Source of the DNA: Lachnospiraceae bacterium
GTDB lineage: Bacteria; Bacillota; Clostridia; Lachnospirales; Lachnospiraceae
Direction of reading: 5' to 3'
Length of the DNA: 34,198 bases
Assembly (NCBI GenBank): GCA_021772075.1
Contig: JAETNQ010000037.1
Location: 1 to 34,198, forward strand
Shown here piece by piece: positions 25,698 through 33,298 of the stretch. Position numbers and translations under genes: made by a program. Under the pieces are notes generated by a model, which was not told the DNA's origin, made no database searches, and saw only the letters and a program-made list of their open reading frames with translations. Each line of letters starts with the position of its first letter. Positions within the stretch are counted from its first letter, which is position 1.

Positions 25698-28321
25698 AGC
25701 CTGAAAAATTGACGCTTTCCGGCTGGGGGCCGTATAAAGACCGGGTGGAAGTGGATTTTACCGGGCTGGAAGGCAGAGGGTTATTTTTGATTACGGGGGC
25801 TACCGGCGCGGGCAAAACGACGCTTTTCGATGCCATTACGTATGCTCTTTATGGAGATATGAGCGGCGGCATGAGGGAGAAAAACAGCGTGCGCAGCGAT
25901 TTTGCCGACGAGGATACGCCGACTTTTGTAGAACTGTTTATGCGGCATGGCGGGGAGGAATACCGTATTGTAAGAAATCCGGAATATATGCGCCCGAAGA
26001 AAAAGAAGAGGGGAAAGAGCGCTTTTACGAAGGAAAAGGAAAATGCCGTCCTTTATCTTCCGGATGGAAAGATTATTGAGGGAGGCAGCGAGGTAAACAG
26101 GAAAATACAGGAGATACTGATCCTGGACTACAGGCAGTTTAAACAGATATCCATGATCGCCCAAGGCGAGTTCGCAAAGCTCCTGACCGCTTCGCCGGCA
26201 GAAAAAATCAGGATATTCCGGGAAATTTTTTCTACTTCTGTTTATGATAGTTTTGCGGGGGCGCTGCGGGAGCGTTCCGGGGAACTTTATAAGCGTATGA
26301 TGGAGTACAGGAATAAGATGGATGAAAACGTCCATATGCTCGAAATGGGGGAATGGGGCAAAACCGGACGGATGGAAGAAAAAGAGAGTGCTTCTGTCCA
26401 AAAGTACCGCTACGGAGAGATTATTGCTATGCTGGAGGAAGAGGAGCATCGGTACCAGGAGGAACTGGAAAAGGCGGAGGAAGAACATGCCTTATATGAA
26501 AAGGAACTGGCCGGGCTGGCAGAAGAGATTCATGCTGCGGAAAGGATGAATGAAAAGCTGGAGAAGCTGGAGGAACAGCAGAAGCAGAAGGAGAAACTGC
26601 TGAAAGAACGGGATAGGATCGTACAGGCGGAAAAAGAAGTGAAGGAAGCGGGAAAGGCGGCCGCCCTGCGGGAAGATTATGTCAACTGCAAAAATGCCGG
26701 AGAAACGCTGGCCTCCATAGAAGAGAAAATCGAAAGGGATCGGGGGGAATTGGAGGCATGTGCCAGGAAACAGGAAGAAAAAAGCCGTTATTATGAGAAG
26801 CGGGCAGAAACGAGAGCCGCTTATCAATTACTATCCGCTTATAAAGAGAAAAAGAAGCTGCTGGAGGATGCCGACCGGCGGGCGGGGAAAAAGGAAGAAG
26901 AATTAAAGAGGCTGCAGGAGCATTATCTGCTACAGGAAGAAAAGACAGAGCAGAAAAAAAAGGAGTTTGAGACGGCAGATCTGGCTTATAAGCGGGCAGT
27001 AGTGGGAATCGCGGCCCGCCAGGTAAAGGAAGGGGAACCATGCCCGGTATGCGGTTCTTTGGATCATCCTTGCGTGGCGGAGGCGGCAAAAGAAGCGCCG
27101 GATGAAAAAGAACTCCAGCAGCTCCAAAACCGGTATGAAGAGGAAAGGAAACGGCTGATGGAGCTGCATGGCAGAGCGGCAGTCTGCAAGGGAGAAGCGG
27201 AAAACCAGAAAAAGCAGCGGGAGGAATGGGCGGAGCAGATGGAGGAATTGGAGTCTGCGGCCGGCAAGATACCAGAAGAGGTCATGGCTGTCCTGGATGC
27301 CCTGACGGAGAAGGAATATGAAGATATCCTGCATCAGTACCAAAGGCTGGAGGCGCAGATCGAAGAAAAAAAGAAGCAGCTTGCCAGGGAAACGGAGGAA
27401 GCCGCCAGGCAGGAAGAGAAGAAACGGAAATTGGAGGAGGCTTTTGAGGCTGGATACCGGAAAGCAGGGTTTTCCTCGCTGCCGCAGTATGAACAAGCGC
27501 TGCGCCCGGCGGGGGAAATGGAGAAAAAGGAGAGGCAGATCAGGGAATACTATGCCAAGGCGCAGACGATCGAAGGAAGGATCGCTTCCCTGGAAGAGGA
27601 AACGAAGGGGAAGAAAAGGGAAGATACGGACGGGCTGAAGGCGCGGCGGGAGGAGAAGGCCGTGCAGAAACAGCGTGCGCTTGAGCTGGTGAATGTGAAA
27701 CATCATAGCCTGCAGGAACGGAAGAAGATCAAAAGATCTTTGCAGGAAAAGAGGAAGAAGCTGGAGGCTCTGGAAAAGGAGTATGGAATCGTCAAGGATC
27801 TGGACAATATGGCATCCGGAAACAACGCAAAAAAGCTTGTGTTCGAGCAATATGTCATGGCCGGGTATTTTGAAGAGATTCTGCGGGCAGCCAATGTAAG
27901 GCTGGCAAAAATGACAGGAGGGCGTTATGAGCTTTCCCGCAGGGAGGAGATCGGGGACGGAAGAGTCAAAGATAATCTGGAAATGCAGGTTCTTGATTAT
28001 TATACCGGAAAATACCGGACGGTAAAAACCTTGTCGGGCGGGGAATGTTTTAAAGCGTCACTGGCGCTTGCCCTTGGAATGAGCGATGTAGTACAGGGCT
28101 ACAGCGGGGGCATCCGGGTGGACACGCTGTTCATCGACGAAGGGTTTGGGGCTTTGGACAGCGAATCGCTGGACCAGTCCTGCCAGACGCTTTTGTCACT
28201 GGCGGAAAAAGACAGGCTGATCGGGATCATTTCCCATGTGCCTGAACTGGCGGAAAAAATTGAAAAACAAATCATTGTAACGAAAACAAATGTAGGCAGC
28301 AGGGTGGAAGTTGTGGTATGA
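25694..28321 (+). CDS. sbcC: SbcC (Rad50-type SMC ATPase)
   Basis: ATPase partner of SbcD. The 875-residue protein has Walker A GATGAGKTT (about 34-42) near the N terminus, two long antiparallel coiled coils rich in Glu, Lys and Gln (about 220-440 and 470-720), the zinc-hook CPVC (450-453) between them, signature LSGGE (780-784) and Walker B with Asp815-Glu816. The coiled coils are shorter than in E. coli SbcC (over 1000 residues), as is common in Firmicutes. Its last bases overlap a possible ATG of the next gene, which I do not use as the start. Confidence 0.94.
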   Translation: MKPEKLTLSGWGPYKDRVEVDFTGLEGRGLFLITGATGAGKTTLFDAITYALYGDMSGGMREKNSVRSDFADEDTPTFVELFMRHGGEEYRIVRNPEYMRPKKKKRGKSAFTKEKENAVLYLPDGKIIEGGSEVNRKIQEILILDYRQFKQISMIAQGEFAKLLTASPAEKIRIFREIFSTSVYDSFAGALRERSGELYKRMMEYRNKMDENVHMLEMGEWGKTGRMEEKESASVQKYRYGEIIAMLEEEEHRYQEELEKAEEEHALYEKELAGLAEEIHAAERMNEKLEKLEEQQKQKEKLLKERDRIVQAEKEVKEAGKAAALREDYVNCKNAGETLASIEEKIERDRGELEACARKQEEKSRYYEKRAETRAAYQLLSAYKEKKKLLEDADRRAGKKEEELKRLQEHYLLQEEKTEQKKKEFETADLAYKRAVVGIAARQVKEGEPCPVCGSLDHPCVAEAAKEAPDEKELQQLQNRYEEERKRLMELHGRAAVCKGEAENQKKQREEWAEQMEELESAAGKIPEEVMAVLDALTEKEYEDILHQYQRLEAQIEEKKKQLARETEEAARQEEKKRKLEEAFEAGYRKAGFSSLPQYEQALRPAGEMEKKERQIREYYAKAQTIEGRIASLEEETKGKKREDTDGLKARREEKAVQKQRALELVNVKHHSLQERKKIKRSLQEKRKKLEALEKEYGIVKDLDNMASGNNAKKLVFEQYVMAGYFEEILRAANVRLAKMTGGRYELSRREEIGDGRVKDNLEMQVLDYYTGKYRTVKTLSGGECFKASLALALGMSDVVQGYSGGIRVDTLFIDEGFGALDSESLDQSCQTLLSLAEKDRLIGIISHVPELAEKIEKQIIVTKTNVGSRVEVVV

Positions 28322-28341
28322 TGGATATAACGGAGGTTGGT

Positions 28342-29742
28342 ATGGAAAATAAATATGATGTGATTATTATAGGAGCCGGGCCGGGAGGGATTTTTTGCGC
28401 GTATGAGCTGATGCGGCAGAAAAAGGAACTGAAGGTGCTGGTAGTGGAAAAGGGACGTTCGATTGAAAAGAGGAACTGTCCGAAGAGGGTGACAAAGCAG
28501 TGCGTGGGCTGTAAGCCTTGTTCTATTACGACGGGGTTTGCCGGGGCAGGAGCTTTTTCGGATGGGAAGCTATCCTTGTCGCCGGATGTGGGGGGCAATC
28601 TGCCGGCGATCCTCGGGTATGAGGAAACGGTACAGCTGATTCGGGAGTCGGATGATATTTATCTGCAATTCGGGGCAGATACGAAAGTATACGGAATCGA
28701 TAAAGAAAAGGAGATCAGGGAGATCCGCAGAGAGGCGATCAACGCCAACTTAAAACTGGTGGAATGCCCGATCCGGCATCTCGGTACGGAAGAAGGATAT
28801 AAAATTTATTCCAGGCTGCAGAAACATTTGGAGGAAGCGGGAGTGACGCTTCTTTTCCAGACGATGGTGGAAAATATTCTGGTCGAAGACGGAAGAGCGG
28901 TCGGCATCGTGACTGACCGGGGGGAATCCTATTATGCGGAGGAAATCGTATCTGCGGTCGGCCGGGAAGGCGCCGACTGGTTTAAGGATAAATGCGGGGA
29001 GATCGGTATAGAGACGATGCCGGGTACGGTGGATATCGGCGTCCGCGTGGAGGTAAGGGATGAGGTCATGCAGTTTTTGAATGAAAACTTATATGAGGCC
29101 AAACTCATACTGTATACGCCGACTTTTGATGATAAAGTGAGAACGTTTTGCACCAACCCGTCAGGAGAAGTGGCGACGGAATACTATGAAGGCGGATTGG
29201 CCGTTGTCAACGGACATGCCTATAAGTCGCAGGATTACAAAACCAATAATACCAATTTTGCTATTTTGGTGTCCAAAAACTTTACGAAGCCTTTTAAGAC
29301 GCCGATTGAATATGGAAAGCAGATCGCCCAGCTGTCCAATATGCTTTGCGGCGGCAGGATTATGGTACAGACTTTCGGCGACTTTAAGAGAGGGAGAAGA
29401 ACCACGGAGGAAAGGCTTTGCAGGAATAATATTATTCCTACTTTGAAAGACGCAGTGCCGGGGGACTTGTCGCTGGTATTCCCCCACCGGATTATGGTGG
29501 ATATCCAGGAAATGCTGGAAGCTTTGGATAAGGTGACGCCGGGCATCGCATCGGATGAAACGCTGCTTTACGGCGTGGAAGTAAAGTTTTACTCTAACCG
29601 GGTGGTAGTGAACAAGGGGTTTGAAACGAGCATCAAGGGGCTTCGCGCGATCGGCGACGGAGCCGGGGTGACGAGAGGATTGCAGCAGGCATCCGCTAAC
29701 GGCCTCAGTGTGGCGAGAAGCATTTTGAAAGGGATGGATTAA
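28342..29742 (+). CDS. FAD-dependent oxidoreductase, COG2509-type
   Basis: A 466-residue flavoprotein of unknown substrate. The N-terminal dinucleotide fold reads DVIIIGAGPGG (about residues 6-16). A Cys-rich stretch follows (NCPKRVTKQCVGCKPCS), then GFAGAGAFSDGKLSL. A C-terminal FAD-contact segment includes AIGDGAGVTRGLQQASANG. This matches the group annotated as uncharacterised FAD-dependent dehydrogenases. The Cys cluster might take part in redox chemistry or metal binding. I chose the ATG at 28342 because GGAGG (28331-28335) lies 6 bases before it; the ATG at 28318 has no such site and adds eight residues. It probably belongs to the sbcDC transcript. Confidence 0.83.
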   Translation: MENKYDVIIIGAGPGGIFCAYELMRQKKELKVLVVEKGRSIEKRNCPKRVTKQCVGCKPCSITTGFAGAGAFSDGKLSLSPDVGGNLPAILGYEETVQLIRESDDIYLQFGADTKVYGIDKEKEIREIRREAINANLKLVECPIRHLGTEEGYKIYSRLQKHLEEAGVTLLFQTMVENILVEDGRAVGIVTDRGESYYAEEIVSAVGREGADWFKDKCGEIGIETMPGTVDIGVRVEVRDEVMQFLNENLYEAKLILYTPTFDDKVRTFCTNPSGEVATEYYEGGLAVVNGHAYKSQDYKTNNTNFAILVSKNFTKPFKTPIEYGKQIAQLSNMLCGGRIMVQTFGDFKRGRRTTEERLCRNNIIPTLKDAVPGDLSLVFPHRIMVDIQEMLEALDKVTPGIASDETLLYGVEVKFYSNRVVVNKGFETSIKGLRAIGDGAGVTRGLQQASANGLSVARSILKGMD

Positions 29743-29748
29743 GAAGCA

Positions 29749-30834
29749 GTGGTTGGGAACAGGAAAAGCGGACGGAAGAGAAAGGCGGCGGGCAGATGCC
29801 TGGCGGCGGGAATCGGACTGGCAGTTTTTTTTACCGGCTGTGGAATTCCCATAGAAGACAATACGAAGGTAGTGCTGACTACCGGATTTGAGAAAGACGA
29901 GATTTTCCGCATAGAAGGAATCTCCTGCCGTGTGCCGGAGATCATGGTATATCTGACGAATACCCAGAACCAGTACGAGAGCGTATACGGCTCTGAAATC
30001 TGGAAAGCGAATGCGGAAGGCGTCACGCTGGAACAGAATATCAAAGATACCGCGCTGGCTAGGATCGCCCAAATCAAAACGATGAATCTGCTCGCCAGGG
30101 AGTATAAGGTAGAACTGTCGGAGCAGGAACAGGAAATGGCAGCGGAAGCTTCCGCTGCTTATTTCGCCTCTTTGAACGATAAGGAAAAGGAACTGATGGG
30201 GGTGACGGAGGAGACGATCCTGAACCTGTATGCGGAATATGCCCTGGCCAATAAGGTCTATCAGTTTATTATCAGGGATATCAATCCTGAAATCAGCGAC
30301 GATGAGGCGCGGACGATCACCGTGCAGCATGTGTTGATCAAAACCTATGCCCTGGACGGCACGGGAGCCAGGGTGGAATATACGGAAAACGCAAAAAAGA
30401 AAGCCTACGAGACGGCGAGAGAAGTATGGGAATTGGCACGGGACGGAGAGACGGATTTTGAACAATTGATCGCGAAATACAGCGAAGATAATAAGGGGAC
30501 ATATTCCTTCGGCAAAGGGGATATGGAGGAAAACTTCGAAAAAGCGGCATTTAACCTCGGTACGGGGGAAATCAGCGATATTGTGGAAACAAAGTATGGA
30601 TACCATATTATTAAATGCATCACGACTTTTGACAGGACGGAGACGGATGCCAATAAAGTGAAGATCGTCGAGGAGAGGAAAAAGGAAGTATTCGGCCAGG
30701 AATATGATACTTTTGTAAAATCGCTGACGAGGAACCTGAATGAGGAACTTTGGGACAGCGTGACATTTCTGGACGACCCGGAAGTGCACACGGCGGATTT
30801 TTTTGATGTTTATGAAGAATATTTCAGGGAGTAA
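29749..30834 (+). CDS. Parvulin-type peptidyl-prolyl isomerase lipoprotein (PrsA-like)
   Basis: An extracytoplasmic foldase of 361 residues. It has a basic n-region, a hydrophobic core and the lipobox FTGC (Cys31), so it is anchored outside the membrane. Residues 60-180 form a SurA/PrsA-type chaperone region, and about 188-295 form the parvulin domain (VQHVLIK, FEQLIAKYSED, SFGKGDME and KYGYHIIKC are typical). The start appears to be GTG at 29749: an in-frame stop lies just upstream (29740-29742) and there is no nearby in-frame ATG. The ribosome binding site is weak, so expression is probably low or coupled to the preceding flavoprotein gene, 6 bases away. Confidence 0.87.
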   Translation: MVGNRKSGRKRKAAGRCLAAGIGLAVFFTGCGIPIEDNTKVVLTTGFEKDEIFRIEGISCRVPEIMVYLTNTQNQYESVYGSEIWKANAEGVTLEQNIKDTALARIAQIKTMNLLAREYKVELSEQEQEMAAEASAAYFASLNDKEKELMGVTEETILNLYAEYALANKVYQFIIRDINPEISDDEARTITVQHVLIKTYALDGTGARVEYTENAKKKAYETAREVWELARDGETDFEQLIAKYSEDNKGTYSFGKGDMEENFEKAAFNLGTGEISDIVETKYGYHIIKCITTFDRTETDANKVKIVEERKKEVFGQEYDTFVKSLTRNLNEELWDSVTFLDDPEVHTADFFDVYEEYFRE

Positions 30835-30920
30835 ATTCTGTCTGCGCGAGCAAAACTATCAGTTTAGAAAGATTTTAGAAATAAGGAAACGCCCGGTTTT
30901 ATAAGGGAAACGGGAAATTA

Positions 30921-30947
30921 TTAGCACTCGTTTTTGTCGAGTGCTAA
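30921..30947 (+). promoter_or_regulatory. CIRCE operator (HrcA binding site) upstream of htpG
   Basis: TTAGCACTC (30921-30929), nine spacer bases and GAGTGCTAA (30939-30947) form a perfect CIRCE inverted repeat, the site bound by the heat-shock repressor HrcA. It ends 8 bases before the -35 box of htpG. HrcA normally controls groE and dnaK operons; here it marks htpG as part of the same regulon. Confidence 0.95.
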
Positions 30948-30954
30948 TTTTCTC

Positions 30955-30983
30955 TTGACTTTTGGATGGGTTGGAATTAAACT
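30955..30983 (+). promoter_or_regulatory. Promoter of htpG
   Basis: TTGACT (30955-30960), a 17-base spacer and TAAACT (30978-30983). The predicted start is near 30990, giving a leader of about 45 bases. It directly follows the CIRCE element, so repressor binding would cover the upstream edge of the promoter. Confidence 0.75.
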
Positions 30984-31034
30984 AAGAAGCAGGTTAAGAA
31001 GTGAAAGAAAAAAATAAAAAGGGAGTGGCGCATT

Positions 31035-33203
31035 ATGGCAGCAAAACACGGTAATTTATCAATAAACAGCGATAATATTTTTCCTATTATCAAAAAATGG
31101 CTGTACTCAGATCATGATATTTTCATGAGGGAAATGATTTCCAACGGATGCGATGCGATTACAAAGCGGAAAAAATTGGAAATGATGGGAGAATGCGTTC
31201 TGGCAGACGACTACAAGGCGAAAATAGAAGTAGTGGTCAATCCGGAAGAAAAGACGCTGAAATTTATTGATAACGGTATCGGCATGACGGCGGACGAGGT
31301 GGAAGAGTATATCAATCAGATCGCTTTTTCCGGGGCAACTGACTTTTTTGAAAAGTATAAGGACAAGACCAATGAGGATCAGATTATCGGACACTTCGGC
31401 TTGGGCTTCTATTCCGCATTTATGGTAGCGGATCAGGTACACATCGATACTCTTTCCTATAAAGAAGGAGCCGAACCGGTGCATTGGGAGTGCGATGGAG
31501 GAACGGAATTCGATATGGAAGAAGGAAGCCGGACCGAAGTGGGGACGGAGATCACCCTCTATATCAATGAGGACTGTCTGGAGTTCTGCAACGAGTATAA
31601 GGCAAGAGAGGTCATTAAAAAATATTGTTCTTTTATGCCGACAGAAATCTATCTTTCCAAAGCGAATACGACGGAGACGCAAATCATCAAAGCGGAAGAA
31701 AAGCTGGATACGGACACCGTCATAGAAGAAATCAAGAAAGAAAAAGAAGAGGATGAGCAGAAGCTGAAAATCGCAAAGAGGCCGGAACTTCTGAACGAGA
31801 CGACTCCTCTTTGGGCGAAGCATCCGAATGAATGCACGAAGGAAGAATATCTGGAGTTTTACCGCAAGGTATTCCAGGATTATAAGGAGCCGCTGTTCTG
31901 GATTCATCTGAATATGGATTATCCGTTTAACTTAAAGGGAATTTTGTATTTCCCGAAAATCAATATGGAATATGAGTCCATCGAAGGCACGATCAAGCTG
32001 TACAATAATCAGGTGTTCATTGCGGATAATATCAAGGAAGTCATTCCGGAATTCTTGTTGTTGTTAAAGGGCGTGATCGATTGTCCTGACCTGCCGCTGA
32101 ATGTTTCCAGGAGCGCGCTGCAGAATGACGGCTTTGTGAAGAAGATTTCCGACTATATTTCTAAAAAAGTAGCCGACAAGCTGTCCGGCATGTGCAAGAC
32201 GGAAAAAGAGGAATACGACAAATATTGGGACGACATCAGCCCGTTCATTAAGTTTGGCTGCTTAAAGGATGACAAGTTCTGCGAAAAGATGACAGATTAC
32301 ATTCTCTTTAAAAACCTGGAAGGAAAGTATCTGACATTGCCCGAATGCCTGGAGGTTAACAAGACGGACGTGGAAGAAAATGCAGACGGGGAAAGCAGCC
32401 AGGAGAAAGCGGAAGAAGGAGCTGCGACAGAAGCGGAGGCTGTGACAGAAACGGAGGCTTCGACAGAAAAGGGAGCTTCGGCAGAAACGGAGGCTCCGGC
32501 AGAAGCGGAAGCCTTGGATGCAGACGGCAGCACGGTAGAAGGAGAAGTGCTGGATGCAGACGGAAATCCGGTAGAAGAGGAGGAAGAGACAAAAGAAAAG
32601 GTCATTTATTATGTGACGGACGAGCAGCAGCAGAGCCAGTACATCAACATGTTTAAGGCGGCGAAAATGGATGCGGTGATCCTGACCCACAACATCGACC
32701 AGCCCTTTATTTCCCAGCTGGAGGCGAAGAACGAAGGAATTAAGTTCCAGCGCATCGATGCGGACCTGACGGATTCCTTCAAAGCCAAAACCTCCAAAAA
32801 AGCCGCAAAAGAGATGGAAGAGCAGGCAGAAGAAATTGCCAAAATCATGAAAAAAGCGCTCAAAAAAGACAATCTGACAGTGAAAGTAGAAAAATTAAAG
32901 AATAAAAAGATATCATCCATGATCACGGTTTCCGAAGAAAGCAGGCGGATGCAGGATATGATGAAAATGTATGCCATGAACGGAATGGATATGGGATTCG
33001 GCCAGGAAGGGGAAACCCTGGTGCTGAACGCAAACCATCCTCTGGTACAGTATGTGCTGGAAAACAAAGATGGCGACAACGTGAAGATGATCTGCGAGCA
33101 GCTGTATGATCTGGCGCTGCTGCAAAATGCGCCTCTGAAGCCGGAAGCCATGACAAAATTCATTACAAGAAGCAATGACATTATGATGATGCTTACCAAA
33201 TAA
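31035..33203 (+). CDS. htpG: HtpG, bacterial Hsp90 chaperone with an acidic insertion
   Basis: An ATP-driven chaperone dimer. The 722-residue protein is about 100 residues longer than E. coli HtpG (624). The GHKL ATPase domain shows Glu33, Asn37 and Asp40 in EMISNGCD, DNGIGM and GHFGLGFYSAF. The middle domain has NVSRSALQ with the catalytic-loop Arg. The C-terminal dimer region is complete. An insertion of about 80 residues (442-522, bases 32358-32600) is rich in Glu, Ala and Thr and contains repeats of a TEAEA/TETEAS type and two LDADG units. It lies in the middle domain just before the strand EKVIYYVTD. Such a charged, disordered stretch resembles in composition the charged linker of eukaryotic Hsp90 but sits at a different place. 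GGGAG at 31021-31025 serves the ATG. Confidence 0.96.
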   Translation: MAAKHGNLSINSDNIFPIIKKWLYSDHDIFMREMISNGCDAITKRKKLEMMGECVLADDYKAKIEVVVNPEEKTLKFIDNGIGMTADEVEEYINQIAFSGATDFFEKYKDKTNEDQIIGHFGLGFYSAFMVADQVHIDTLSYKEGAEPVHWECDGGTEFDMEEGSRTEVGTEITLYINEDCLEFCNEYKAREVIKKYCSFMPTEIYLSKANTTETQIIKAEEKLDTDTVIEEIKKEKEEDEQKLKIAKRPELLNETTPLWAKHPNECTKEEYLEFYRKVFQDYKEPLFWIHLNMDYPFNLKGILYFPKINMEYESIEGTIKLYNNQVFIADNIKEVIPEFLLLLKGVIDCPDLPLNVSRSALQNDGFVKKISDYISKKVADKLSGMCKTEKEEYDKYWDDISPFIKFGCLKDDKFCEKMTDYILFKNLEGKYLTLPECLEVNKTDVEENADGESSQEKAEEGAATEAEAVTETEASTEKGASAETEAPAEAEALDADGSTVEGEVLDADGNPVEEEEETKEKVIYYVTDEQQQSQYINMFKAAKMDAVILTHNIDQPFISQLEAKNEGIKFQRIDADLTDSFKAKTSKKAAKEMEEQAEEIAKIMKKALKKDNLTVKVEKLKNKKISSMITVSEESRRMQDMMKMYAMNGMDMGFGQEGETLVLNANHPLVQYVLENKDGDNVKMICEQLYDLALLQNAPLKPEAMTKFITRSNDIMMMLTK

Positions 33204-33239
33204 AAGGCCATGCCGGGCATAAACCGGCGCATGAAGGGC

Positions 33240-33269
33240 TTCACAGACAAGAAAACCTCTGCATATAAT
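33240..33269 (+). promoter_or_regulatory. Promoter inside the terminator hairpin upstream of the cell-wall protein
   Basis: TTCACA (33240-33245), an 18-base spacer and a perfect TATAAT (33264-33269). The -10 box overlaps the 5' arm of the hairpin at 33252-33295, so the predicted start (about 33275-33277) falls in the hairpin loop. A transcript from here contains only the 3' arm and cannot form the hairpin. Confidence 0.65.
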
Positions 33270-33295
33270 GGGGTAAACGAATATGCAGAGGTTTT
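33252..33295 (+). terminator. 15-bp hairpin: htpG terminator that also hides the next gene's ribosome binding site
   Basis: AAAACCTCTGCATAT (33252-33266) and ATATGCAGAGGTTTT (33281-33295) are perfect complements around a 14-base loop. The A arm and T arm make it a plausible bidirectional terminator for htpG, though no long T run follows. The only ribosome binding site of the next gene, AGAGG (33287-33291), lies in the 3' arm. In read-through RNA it would be base-paired and inaccessible. Confidence 0.8.
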
Positions 33296-33298
33296 ATT

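Noticed and set aside
29161-30789. Long minus-strand open frame (542 codons) opposite the flavoprotein and PPIase genes
   Set aside because: It spans two clear genes on the other strand and has no recognisable domain; it is a codon-bias shadow.
30892-30914. Imperfect hairpin CCCGGTTT...AAACGGG after the PPIase gene
   Set aside because: The stem needs a mismatch or bulge and no T run follows, so a terminator call is not supported.
33208-33234. Imperfect inverted repeat CATGCCGG/CCGGCGCATG after htpG
   Set aside because: It has a two-base bulge and no T run; the hairpin at 33252-33295 is far better.
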